This document shows, one piece after another, positions 7,532-14,794 of a stretch of 23,378 bases of DNA. The stretch comes from a virus. A program made the translations under genes and the position numbers. The stretch spans positions 1 to 23,378 of the IMG/VR virus record IMGVR_UViG_3300024475_000148. One strand, given 5' to 3'. Below the pieces are notes generated by a model that was not told the origin of the DNA, did no database searches, and saw only the letters and a program-made list of their open reading frames with translations. Within the stretch, counting starts at the first letter, position 1. Every line of letters starts with the position of its first letter.

Positions 7532-8435
7532 CTAACAGTTCCTTAGCGTATTTACTACCTTCTTGTGATGCTATTTTAGCTACATGACCCCTATAAATAG
7601 GAGTTTCTTTAAACTTTCTAATAGCTTCTTTTGTAGTTTTTGATGAACCTTGACCATCATCACAACGAGCACAAGGTAAGATATCTTTTCTTCGATTATT
7701 GATTAAAGACCATCGAATCCTGTTTAACTTAGGGTCGTTTCTATACATATCCATAAGACTACGCTCATGTACGTTTCCTATTTTAATTTGATATTTCCAA
7801 TCATTACAACACATTTGATAGTTGCCGTGATAATCAATAAATATCTGTCTCATAGGATGCCAACACGGAGAGTCTGCTACTTTATCAGAGAACCACCCCG
7901 CTCTATTGTTAAATGCGTATCTAAACTGCTTCCCTTCATTCTTAACATCGTTTTGGTTAGGGAGATTATTTATCTCCTCAACCGAAAGGCCGTCTGGCTT
8001 AAAGTATTGGTCTACAATAGAGCCATTAGGTAGGCTTCTATACTGTACCAGCCTACTATTAAACTCGTCTTCCGTAGTATAAGTATTCAGGATCAACTCA
8101 TCTATTTTAGTATATGAAGTTGTCCAATGTCTTTTAATACGGTACCCGTTAGTCGTTACTCGTACTTTCCAGGTTCTAGGCTCTGCTGTAACTAAGTCAA
8201 TAACTTCTGCAAATCTAGGGTGTGTAGTAGGCTCACCCCTTCCAGCCAACTCAATAAAGCCACGAAAGTTTATACTTCGTAGCTCCTGCAATACTATCTC
8301 TATTGTTTCTAGAGACATTATCTCTTTTACATTTGGGTAGCTCTTGTTAGACCTAGGACAGAAGCTACACGTTTTATTGCATAGCCCTGTCAAATCTAAG
8401 TCTATTCGATAAATATATCTAGTAATCTGTTCCAT
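7497..8435 (-). CDS. Radical SAM protein with SPASM-like C-terminal cysteines
   Basis: A 4Fe-4S radical S-adenosylmethionine enzyme. The canonical CxxxCxxC is present (CNKTCSFC, with cysteines at residues 19, 23 and 26 from the chosen start). It is followed by GRGEP, the SAM-binding GGE-like motif, and TTNGY. Later cysteines (SPCWH, MCCND, LPCARC) resemble a SPASM/twitch auxiliary cluster region. SPASM enzymes often modify peptides or proteins; some act on other substrates. ATG at 8435 is preferred over a TTG four codons upstream; neither has a strong SD and both overlap the end of the polymerase gene. The target is unknown. The operon holds DNA replication genes, so nucleic-acid or protein modification in the replication compartment is possible but unproven. 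Confidence 0.85.
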   Translation of the reverse strand: MEQITRYIYRIDLDLTGLCNKTCSFCPRSNKSYPNVKEIMSLETIEIVLQELRSINFRGFIELAGRGEPTTHPRFAEVIDLVTAEPRTWKVRVTTNGYRIKRHWTTSYTKIDELILNTYTTEDEFNSRLVQYRSLPNGSIVDQYFKPDGLSVEEINNLPNQNDVKNEGKQFRYAFNNRAGWFSDKVADSPCWHPMRQIFIDYHGNYQMCCNDWKYQIKIGNVHERSLMDMYRNDPKLNRIRWSLINNRRKDILPCARCDDGQGSSKTTKEAIRKFKETPIYRGHVAKIASQEGSKYAKELLGGNFIPVYQED

Positions 8436-10692
8436 ATAGTTTTTCAAACTTACCCATTGAGTAATCTGTGTCTATTTCAAAGTCACAACCTACAGGGGCT
8501 CCTGGGATATTGATACCCCTATCTAGTTGTACAAAGTGAAGCAGCATTTCTGAATAATGATCTACTTCATCGTCTGGTACTTCTGCTAAGATGGAGTCAT
8601 GTACTAGTGCGAAGATACGAGACTTCATACCTTTTGCTTTAATATACGCCCCCATGTCAATTGCGCCTAATAAGTTAATATCAGAAGCAGCAGACTGCAC
8701 CAGAAAGTTAAGACCAGACCTAATGCTATGAGACTTGATAGCTGCATCTTCGGAACTGACATTTGGTAATCTCCTTTTTCTTCCGAAGAAGCTGTAAATA
8801 AATCCATTCTGCTGGATAAACTTTTTATTGTCCTCAATCCACTCTTTTAACTTGTGAAACTCTCTAAAATAATCATCAATAACTTCTTGAGCTTCTTGCT
8901 TTGTAAACACCTTACCGCTATCTTTGGTAACTTGTTCACTAATCTTAGCTGCACCTGCACCATACATAATACCGAAGGTAACAGCTTTAGCAGCCTGTCG
9001 TTGCATACCATACTTTTCCGCTACTTCTTCTACTTCACAAGGCAACTTAAACACTTTGTGAGCAATTGTAGAGTGAAAGTTACCACCCATACGGAATACG
9101 TCTATAAGAGCTTTATCTTTCGCTAGAATAGCCGCAACATATACCTCTGCGGTTGTTAAATCCATTGCAACAATCTTGTGTCCTGGGGCAGCTTTAATAC
9201 AACCCTTTACAGTAGGATTATCTCGGGGAAGCTGCTGCATATTCAGCTTACCAGAACTAGACAAGCGACCTGAGGTAGTACTATGCAAGTTAAAGCCAGT
9301 GCGTAGTCGGTTATCTCGGTCTAGCTGAGGTATAATCTTGTCGAGATAGGTATTCTTAATCTTTGACTTCTGGCGTATGTCTACAATAAGCGCAGGTACT
9401 TCTGACTGCTCAGACAATATGCCTAACACTTCTGCATCTGTAGAGTCTGCGCCAGTACCTGTTTTCTTGCCAGTTGGGTTAAGCCCAAGAAAGTCAAACA
9501 ACAACTTACGAAGTTGTACTGTAGAGTTTGGGTTAAAGCTCTTGCCCTGAATCTCCTCAAACTTACTAATCGCTGGGTTCTGGTACAGTTTCTCAATAGC
9601 TGCATCAATATCTTTCTGCATCTCATTCTGAGAGAACTCAAGTCTACGGCGATCAAAAGGTACGCCATTGTCTTGAATGTCTGTAAGGAATCGACAGCCA
9701 GGAATAAGAATATTCTCGTATACCCACTTCAATTTAGGATTCTGCTTGATCTTTACGAATTTTTCGTAGAGTAAAAACGTACACAGTGCGTCCATCCCCG
9801 CGTAGGTTTTCATAATATCAAATGGAATCATACCCCACTGGAAATCATCTTTAAGAATACGATGCTCTTTCTTGTATGCTGCAATCCAGTCATACATAGG
9901 CTTCTCGTAGTCCCCGTAAGGTGTATACTTCATTGTAAGGCTCTTCAAGCCATGAGTACCTGGGTTCTCATCAATGAGGTAGTGAAGTAGCATAGTATCT
10001 TCGAAGTTTGGAAACTTAAAGTTAAAGTGGTACTCGAAGAACGCCATATCGAACTTAGCGTTGTGGAATACTACAGTCTTTTTGTCGAATAACTTTTGAA
10101 GAAGTATCTCAGTGTCACAATCAAAGCACTCTGTATCAATATATGCACCTTTCTTATCGTCATAGGCTAAGGAAATACCTAACATATAGCCATCTCGAGG
10201 GTATAGTCCTGTAGTCTCAGAGTCGAGAGCAATATATGGCAGAGGTGCGTCAATAGCCGCTTGAATAAAAGCATTTGCTTCCGCAGTATCTTGAATACCA
10301 AAAGCAATAGAGGAATCAATTACTACATCTTCGACTTCGCCACGAATATACTTAATAACGCTTTCCTTGCTAGAGTCCCATACTTTTTTGATCTCCGGCT
10401 TGAACCGAAGCATAGCAGGGTTAATAATAGGAAGGAATTTACCTTCTACTTTCTTACCTGAATACTCTGTAATAGAGTTGATGGGGGTGAAGTATTTTAG
10501 TGCGTCAGAGCCTACTAGAATAATCCAGTCATACTGATCTGTATCAATTTGAATATCACAATCTCGTTTTAATACTTTTTTAAGATTAGGGTCAGAGCAT
10601 AGCTGATATTGGTCAAACTCGAAGGCATCATCGAATTCATAATTAAAGTTGGTTCTACTTGGTTTAGTCTCTACTAATGCGACTTTAGGCAT
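8419..10692 (-). CDS. DNA polymerase I family (family A) replicative polymerase with 3'-5' exonuclease
   Basis: A 757-aa family A polymerase. The N-terminal 130 residues resemble no domain I can name. The DEDD exonuclease follows: D157/E159 (LDSETTG), D215 (HNAKFD) and D301 (YAGMDA). The polymerase domain has motif A VAMDLTTAEVY (D511, E516), motif B RQAAKAVTFGIMYG (R565, K569, F573, Y577) and motif C LVHDSI (H698, D699, S700). The residue aligned with E. coli Phe762 is Phe. Motif C has HDS instead of the usual HDE, a variation tolerated in some phage enzymes. No 5' nuclease domain is present. The start has SD GAGGAA. It is transcribed with primase upstream and helicases downstream. Confidence 0.95.
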   Translation of the reverse strand: MPKVALVETKPSRTNFNYEFDDAFEFDQYQLCSDPNLKKVLKRDCDIQIDTDQYDWIILVGSDALKYFTPINSITEYSGKKVEGKFLPIINPAMLRFKPEIKKVWDSSKESVIKYIRGEVEDVVIDSSIAFGIQDTAEANAFIQAAIDAPLPYIALDSETTGLYPRDGYMLGISLAYDDKKGAYIDTECFDCDTEILLQKLFDKKTVVFHNAKFDMAFFEYHFNFKFPNFEDTMLLHYLIDENPGTHGLKSLTMKYTPYGDYEKPMYDWIAAYKKEHRILKDDFQWGMIPFDIMKTYAGMDALCTFLLYEKFVKIKQNPKLKWVYENILIPGCRFLTDIQDNGVPFDRRRLEFSQNEMQKDIDAAIEKLYQNPAISKFEEIQGKSFNPNSTVQLRKLLFDFLGLNPTGKKTGTGADSTDAEVLGILSEQSEVPALIVDIRQKSKIKNTYLDKIIPQLDRDNRLRTGFNLHSTTSGRLSSSGKLNMQQLPRDNPTVKGCIKAAPGHKIVAMDLTTAEVYVAAILAKDKALIDVFRMGGNFHSTIAHKVFKLPCEVEEVAEKYGMQRQAAKAVTFGIMYGAGAAKISEQVTKDSGKVFTKQEAQEVIDDYFREFHKLKEWIEDNKKFIQQNGFIYSFFGRKRRLPNVSSEDAAIKSHSIRSGLNFLVQSAASDINLLGAIDMGAYIKAKGMKSRIFALVHDSILAEVPDDEVDHYSEMLLHFVQLDRGINIPGAPVGCDFEIDTDYSMGKFEKLYGTDY

Positions 10693-11198
10693 TCTGTTAA
10701 TTCCTCATAACTTAGAATATTATATAAATATTTATCGTGTAACCCAATGTTACGCTGATGTATATGGAACTGTCCTTCTCCTACATTTCCTCGATGTTGC
10801 TTATTGCTATAGTTTATATTCTCGTTGATGTCTACGGAATCTATGCAGTATACGACTACACAGTCTGAGAAGAAGATTCCGTAGTACAAAACATCGAACA
10901 AGTCTTTTTTAATCTGTTGAAAGTTACAGTCCCATTTGTAATCCTCACAAGTATCGTAAGGCACTTCACGGTTTACATCAGAGAATATAGCTTCCATAAT
11001 GTTTTCTTCTGTTACTTTAATCTTTGCTTCTTTCTGCGCTCTTGCGAACTTACACTCTACTCTAGCCCCATTTAGTACAAGGTCATATGTGTTGTCAGTG
11101 CTTAACTCTGCTCCAAGGAGCTTTTTAGTAATTATCTCTGCAACACTTCCGAATCTTTTGTAGCTAAGGTTGAATATAGCGTCTTTAATATCAGGCAT
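10674..11198 (-). CDS. Predicted PD-(D/E)xK nuclease-like protein
   Basis: This 174-aa protein shows a restriction-endonuclease-fold pattern. E21 lies in an N-terminal helix (RFGSVAEIITKKLL), D39 in NTYDLVL, and ExK in ARVECKFAR (E48, K50). The rest includes KWDCNFQQIKKDLFDVLYYG and a conserved-looking C-terminus HDKYLYNILSYEEL. It is packed between primase and DNA polymerase, overlapping both (8 nt and 19 nt). It could be a replication or repair nuclease, a resolvase-like enzyme, or a degrader of host DNA. The fold call comes from spacing of the acidic and lysine residues; I do not recognise a specific named family. Confidence 0.6.
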   Translation of the reverse strand: MPDIKDAIFNLSYKRFGSVAEIITKKLLGAELSTDNTYDLVLNGARVECKFARAQKEAKIKVTEENIMEAIFSDVNREVPYDTCEDYKWDCNFQQIKKDLFDVLYYGIFFSDCVVVYCIDSVDINENINYSNKQHRGNVGEGQFHIHQRNIGLHDKYLYNILSYEELTECLKSH

Positions 11199-12024
11199 AT
11201 AGTTTAGCCTTTAGTTTTGTTACTTGAGGCAGAGACAGTGCACCTGCATCAAGCTGTTTGTTTCCAAACTTAATAACTCTACTAGTAATATTCATGCTGT
11301 CGCACATTGCCTGTATCTTCTCTGCACCTTTCTGTCCTGCTTCATCATTATCAAAGAATATATCAATTCTATCAGCGCCTTGCATTGAAAGAATACTGAG
11401 TTTATCCTCATTTACATTCTTTACTCCGAAACAGCAAACTGCATTTGTTAGCCCCTTATCGTGCAGGTTTAGGGCATCAAATATACCTTCTACTAAGATT
11501 ATCGAACCCCGTAGCGGCTTTACTTTTGGATAAAGAGGCATCTTCGCGCCTCTCGGGCTGTTAAGGTACTTTGGTGTACCCATTGCAGTATGCCTACCAA
11601 TAAAAGCATTGATACGGCCAGTAGTATCCCGAACAGGAAAAACAATACGGTTAATATAATCTTTATTGGAAGACTCAAAAGCCTCAAAAGCTGCATAAGT
11701 TTCTCTACTAATACCACGCCAGTCTCCTGTATAGGGGGTGGCATTCTCGGGAAAAGACAAACCAACACTTTCCGCACGCTTCTCTTCAATTTTCTTTTTT
11801 AATAGTTCTCTGCGTAATTGTAGTTGGTTTGCCTTTTCCCCAAAATGCGTAAAAAGATTACCCTTGTACTCACAAGAAAAACAATTAAAGATACCTGTAA
11901 CCTGGTCTACTCGCATACTAGGGTTGCGGTCAGGGTGTTCAGGATTTAGGCAGCTAATAACAAAATCAGCACCTTTGGGTATATAGGCAATACCTTTACT
12001 TTGCAATAGTTCTTCTGTATTCAT
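11191..12024 (-). CDS. DnaG-type primase (CHC2 zinc finger plus TOPRIM)
   Basis: A compact 277-aa primase. The zinc-binding motif has C25, H30, C48 and C51 (CLNPEH then NCFSC), as in CHC2-type primases. The TOPRIM domain has E179 in ILVEGIFDA and the acidic cluster D225-N226-D227 in IFFDNDEAG. The DnaB-like helicase is a separate gene upstream, unlike T7 gp4 where both are fused. It makes RNA primers for the family A polymerase encoded two genes downstream. It follows the 84-aa gene directly (stop then ATG), with a weak GGA SD, so coupling is likely. The short length fits phage primases lacking the DnaG helicase-binding domain. Confidence 0.9.
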   Translation of the reverse strand: MNTEELLQSKGIAYIPKGADFVISCLNPEHPDRNPSMRVDQVTGIFNCFSCEYKGNLFTHFGEKANQLQLRRELLKKKIEEKRAESVGLSFPENATPYTGDWRGISRETYAAFEAFESSNKDYINRIVFPVRDTTGRINAFIGRHTAMGTPKYLNSPRGAKMPLYPKVKPLRGSIILVEGIFDALNLHDKGLTNAVCCFGVKNVNEDKLSILSMQGADRIDIFFDNDEAGQKGAEKIQAMCDSMNITSRVIKFGNKQLDAGALSLPQVTKLKAKLYA

Positions 12025-12279
12025 TTAGCAGTCCGGGTCAAAATCCATCCATTCATCTGTCTCACTAGGCTCGTAGAAGTGTTCTTCCTCTCGTCCTAGC
12101 ATTATATCTGTAACACTTTGTGCATATTGGTAGTAGTCTGTCAACTCATCATCAAACAAGTGAAAGTACTTTGATAGTTGTGCAAGAACAATGTCTGCTC
12201 TATCATACTTTTCATGCTGCATAGCTGCCTCTAGCTGGTCAAAGAACTCATTGATCTTAGGCTCTAGGTACTTGTTCAT
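12025..12279 (-). CDS. Small acidic protein of unknown function (84 aa)
   Basis: An acidic, mostly helical protein starting MNKYLEPKINEFFDQLEAAM and ending in a Asp/Glu/Trp-rich tail (DEWMDFDPDC). The start has a good SD (AAGGATATTGGAAG-ATG) and overlaps the previous stop (ATGA). The primase starts immediately after its stop codon. No motif identifies a function. Its fixed position before primase suggests a replication accessory role, as a guess only. Confidence 0.75.
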   Translation of the reverse strand: MNKYLEPKINEFFDQLEAAMQHEKYDRADIVLAQLSKYFHLFDDELTDYYQYAQSVTDIMLGREEEHFYEPSETDEWMDFDPDC

Positions 12280-12569
12280 CTTCCAATATCCTTTACATTT
12301 TCAATACTAATGACTTGGTAAGCACCTTTGTTATACGCGGGTGCAATAGTGTATTTACTAGAAATCTCTTGCTTCACGGCACTTTTTGTAGTACCACATA
12401 CACCGCTACCCATATCGAGAGAAGGGTAGTGAGGTGTCTCTCTACGATACACGGTACTTGCCTTAGGCTGTAACTCTTGGAATACTGCCTTGGTTTTGCG
12501 ACCCCGTGTTAGCTTTTTCTTCTTACGCCCTGAATAGGTGTGGTTCATACTTCCAAAAACAATCGCCAT
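12276..12569 (-). CDS. Small protein with basic N-terminus, unknown function (97 aa)
   Basis: The protein has a strongly basic segment (GRKKKKLTRGRKTK) followed by a Ser/Thr-rich middle and a hydrophobic C-terminus (YQVISIENVKDIGR). I recall similar proteins in other phages but no function. The first 30 residues suggest nucleic-acid binding. It is the first gene after promoter P2. Its SD (AGGGG) is the 3' arm of the inverted repeat at 12578-12626 and is separated from the ATG by nine T, so its translation may depend on which promoter made the RNA. It overlaps the 84-aa gene by ATGA. Confidence 0.75.
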   Translation of the reverse strand: MAIVFGSMNHTYSGRKKKKLTRGRKTKAVFQELQPKASTVYRRETPHYPSLDMGSGVCGTTKSAVKQEISSKYTIAPAYNKGAYQVISIENVKDIGR

Positions 12570-12626
12570 AAAAAAAAACCCCTGTCATCAATCTAAGTAT
12601 ATATTATACAGAAAAATGACAGGGGT
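12570..12626 (-). terminator. Perfect 11-bp inverted repeat plus T-run around promoter P2
   Basis: On the minus strand ACCCCTGTCAT (12626-12616) is matched by ATGACAGGGGT (12588-12578), with a 27-nt loop, followed by a run of T to 12570 and then ATG. RNA reading through from the helicase gene could form the stem with a U-tract (terminator-like) and bury the AGGGG Shine-Dalgarno. RNA started at P2 (about 12596) contains only the second arm and cannot. The large loop makes efficient termination uncertain. A protein-binding operator spanning the -10 box is an alternative. Confidence 0.5.
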
Positions 12627-12642
12627 GTCAAGAACTATTTTT
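12601..12642 (-). promoter_or_regulatory. Sigma70 promoter cassette P2 (replication operon)
   Basis: Minus-strand TTGACA (12631-12626), 17-bp spacer and TATAAT (12608-12603) match the consensus fully, preceded by the shared AAAAATAGTTC element. The predicted start is about 12596. The cassette begins one base after the helicase TGA. It would drive the long replication operon from 12569 down to the JmjC-like gene. Confidence 0.88.
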
Positions 12643-12643
12643 G

Positions 12644-13993
12644 TCAAAGGTCATCAATAGTTTCGTTCGTTTTATGCGAGCTTTCCTCTTTCTCTTTGGG
12701 AGTGAGTGCAGTATCCGGCCCAATTTTTAAAGTTTCCCAGTCTACAACAGAGCTAAAGGAACGCATACTGGCGGCACGCATTTTAACACAGTTAAAAGTC
12801 ATGCAGTTGTCCTCGTGATCCCAGGTCTCTAGGGCATAAGCTGCATCAGCAGCATCGAGAATACCCTTAGCAAAACGAGCCTCACCAGTAGCGTCTGTCT
12901 GGTACGGAGTGAATACAGTGCATTCGTACTCCTGTGCCATACTCTTTAGTGCCTTACTTACTTCAATCTGCTCAGTCCAATCGTACTGCCCTCCTCGTGA
13001 GGGTGCGGCGGAACGTTTGACCTGGTTAATATAGTCTACAATAATAACACCGACATTATGAGCTTTAACTTTCTTATCAAGCACTGCTCGAATCTTAGAA
13101 AGCGTAAGTGACGCATCATATTCTACGATTAACTGCTGAGTCGGGAGAAGCTCGCATTTAGTCGTTAGATTATCATGGAACTTGTCAAAATCTCTGTGTT
13201 CTTTGTATTCTTTTAACCGTTCCTGCCCTTGCTGGAAGCGATTTGCCCACCAGCCAGCCACTCTCTCCCATTCAGTAACACTAAGATTCTTAGTGCGTAA
13301 ACGGGAGAATGGCACTCCAGTCGCTATTGAACAGCAACGCTGTAAAACAGAGCGGCTATCCATCTCAATAGTGAAATAAATAGCGGATCGACCAGACTCG
13401 ACCACATTGTTAGCAATATTAGCACAAGTTAGGGATTTACCCGCACCTCGGCGTCCGCCCACAAGTACCAAGTCTCGGGGGGAGAACTTAATATCGTGAT
13501 CGTACTCTTCGTTAAGGCCAAGACCAATGTATTTCCCTATCTCTTCCTCTGGTTCAAACAGCTTAATACGTTGCATACTTTCTGCAGGAACCTCCAGATC
13601 AACTTTGTCCTCGATGTCAAGGACGATCTGGTGTAGCTGGCCTACTGATTCTTCCGCATCTGCGAACAGAACGGTGTCATCAATGTAGGTCTCTAAGCTA
13701 TTCAGAATTTCTTTCTGGGTGTACTCATTCTTTAGATACTGCAATAAAGTATATGCGTCTACATCAACATCAACTGCTTCAATAGCGTGTATCTTTTCTT
13801 GAGTAGCCGAATGGCGAATACTTAGCTTGAGATCATCGAACGAGGGGAGCTCGTGAAAAGTCTCACAGTGCTTATCAATAAGCTGATGTAGCTTATGATA
13901 CTCACTAGGCAAGTATTCTTTACGCAAATAAGACCACGTCTCAAAATCGCGTAAAGCTATAACTTGCTTAATTAAAGCACTAGATAGATTCAA
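12644..13993 (-). CDS. DnaB-type replicative DNA helicase
   Basis: A 449-aa RecA-fold helicase. The N-terminal region (1-140) is helical. Walker A is VGGRRGAGKS (178-187), H1a FTIEMD, Walker B VIIVDYINQ and a motif near TVFTPYQTDA; the C-terminal tail is charged. It should form the hexameric ring that unwinds DNA ahead of the polymerase, working with the separate primase. The start is TTG at 13993, preceded by GGGGGAAC, a strong SD, and no better start lies nearby. It follows a terminator-like hairpin, and I see no cassette promoter in front, so it relies on read-through from P3 or on a promoter I do not recognise. Confidence 0.92.
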   Translation of the reverse strand: MNLSSALIKQVIALRDFETWSYLRKEYLPSEYHKLHQLIDKHCETFHELPSFDDLKLSIRHSATQEKIHAIEAVDVDVDAYTLLQYLKNEYTQKEILNSLETYIDDTVLFADAEESVGQLHQIVLDIEDKVDLEVPAESMQRIKLFEPEEEIGKYIGLGLNEEYDHDIKFSPRDLVLVGGRRGAGKSLTCANIANNVVESGRSAIYFTIEMDSRSVLQRCCSIATGVPFSRLRTKNLSVTEWERVAGWWANRFQQGQERLKEYKEHRDFDKFHDNLTTKCELLPTQQLIVEYDASLTLSKIRAVLDKKVKAHNVGVIIVDYINQVKRSAAPSRGGQYDWTEQIEVSKALKSMAQEYECTVFTPYQTDATGEARFAKGILDAADAAYALETWDHEDNCMTFNCVKMRAASMRSFSSVVDWETLKIGPDTALTPKEKEESSHKTNETIDDL

Positions 13994-14003
13994 AAGTTCC
14001 CCC

Positions 14004-14066
14004 GAACAAGAAAGAGCCTACACGTACCGAAGCAGCGGTGCAGGCCGTATTTACTTAAAAAGTAAA
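14004..14066 (-). terminator. Tandem hairpins after the Myb-like repeat gene, terminator-like
   Basis: Just after the TAA stop, TTTACTT-TTT-AAGTAAA (14066-14050) is a 7-bp hairpin. It is followed by GCCTGCAC...GTGTAGGC (14045-14038 with 14023-14016; one G-U pair, and an inner ACCG/CGGU stem). Then comes a U-rich stretch TCTTTCTTGTT (14015-14005). This looks like an intrinsic terminator, perhaps partial, separating the abundant-looking repeat protein from the helicase gene. Confidence 0.6.
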
Positions 14067-14067
14067 A

Positions 14068-14793
14068 TTATTGAGCAGCTTTTTGTTGACGAGCAGCGCC
14101 GTCATAATCAGCGGCAGAGATACCACGGCGAGTCAGCATGGTTTTAACACCACGAGCAGTCTTGCCAATGGCTTCAGCGATAGCTTCGACAGTCATGCCA
14201 GCGATATCACCTAGGTCAGCCAATGGATCTTCTTTAGCAGAACCCTTAGTGTGTTCTTGCTTAGGAATACCAGCGATGTCACCTGAGCGAAGCAAGCTAA
14301 GAGCTTTACCACGAACAGAGTTTACGCTACGATCCATAGCTTCTGCGATTTGCTCAACGAAAGCACCATCGTTCACCATCTGGATGAAAGTGGCTTCTTC
14401 AGCTTCGCTGTACGTGCGTACAGTTTCAACTTTAGGGGCTGGCTTAACGTGGCCAGTCAGTTCCATAGACAAGATTTTGCCTTGGATTGACTTAGCTGAA
14501 TATGCGCCATCTTCAAAATGAGATGCGATTTCAGCATAAGTGTACTCGCCGCTATTGCTTTCAACGAAAGCGGCAAGGGTAGCTTCTTGAGCTTCAGTGA
14601 AAGACTTTCCACCGGCCGCAGAAGCAAGCTCTACATCGAAGCCCATCTTGCGCAATTTGCTAGAGATAGAACGAGTAGAGGTTTCAAGCTGGTCTGCTGC
14701 TTCTGCAACAGTAGCTTGTGATACAGGTGATTCATCACCCACGAAATTGGTAAGTGCGTCAGTGCGCTCTTCAGTCCACTTAGGAAGTGCCAT
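14068..14793 (-). CDS. Tandem Myb/SANT-like HTH repeat DNA-binding protein (241 aa)
   Basis: Four similar helical repeats lie at about 5-55, 64-116, 127-178 and 196-233. Repeats 1-3 open with an aromatic plus T/S-E pattern (KWTEERTDAL, SFTEAQEATL, TYSEAEEATF). Each ends in a recognition-helix-like segment (RSISSKLRKMG, KSIQGKILSM, NSVRGKALSLL, RGVKTMLTRRG). This is the layout of Myb/SANT or homeodomain-like DNA-binding repeats. The linker is Pro/Lys-rich. It starts with SD GGAG inside the end of the ligase C-gene and is followed by a terminator, so it ends an operon. A role as regulator or nucleoid-like phage DNA coat is inferred. The small HTH protein at 17304 carries a related module. Confidence 0.75.
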   Translation of the reverse strand: MALPKWTEERTDALTNFVGDESPVSQATVAEAADQLETSTRSISSKLRKMGFDVELASAAGGKSFTEAQEATLAAFVESNSGEYTYAEIASHFEDGAYSAKSIQGKILSMELTGHVKPAPKVETVRTYSEAEEATFIQMVNDGAFVEQIAEAMDRSVNSVRGKALSLLRSGDIAGIPKQEHTKGSAKEDPLADLGDIAGMTVEAIAEAIGKTARGVKTMLTRRGISAADYDGAARQQKAAQ

Positions 14794-14794
14794 T

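Noticed and set aside
7497-8435. Radical SAM protein as a QueE-type 7-deazaguanine enzyme
   Set aside because: No QueC, QueD, FolE or transglycosylase genes are nearby, and the long SPASM-like C-terminus does not fit QueE.
10711-10745. TATAAT-like sequence before the DNA polymerase gene
   Set aside because: The -35 at 17 bp is only TTGGGT, the shared upstream element is missing, and it lies inside the nuclease gene.
14138-14521. Plus-strand ORF of 127 codons
   Set aside because: Antisense shadow of the repeat-rich Myb-like gene; the repeats and codon bias keep the opposite frame open. No SD or promoter.
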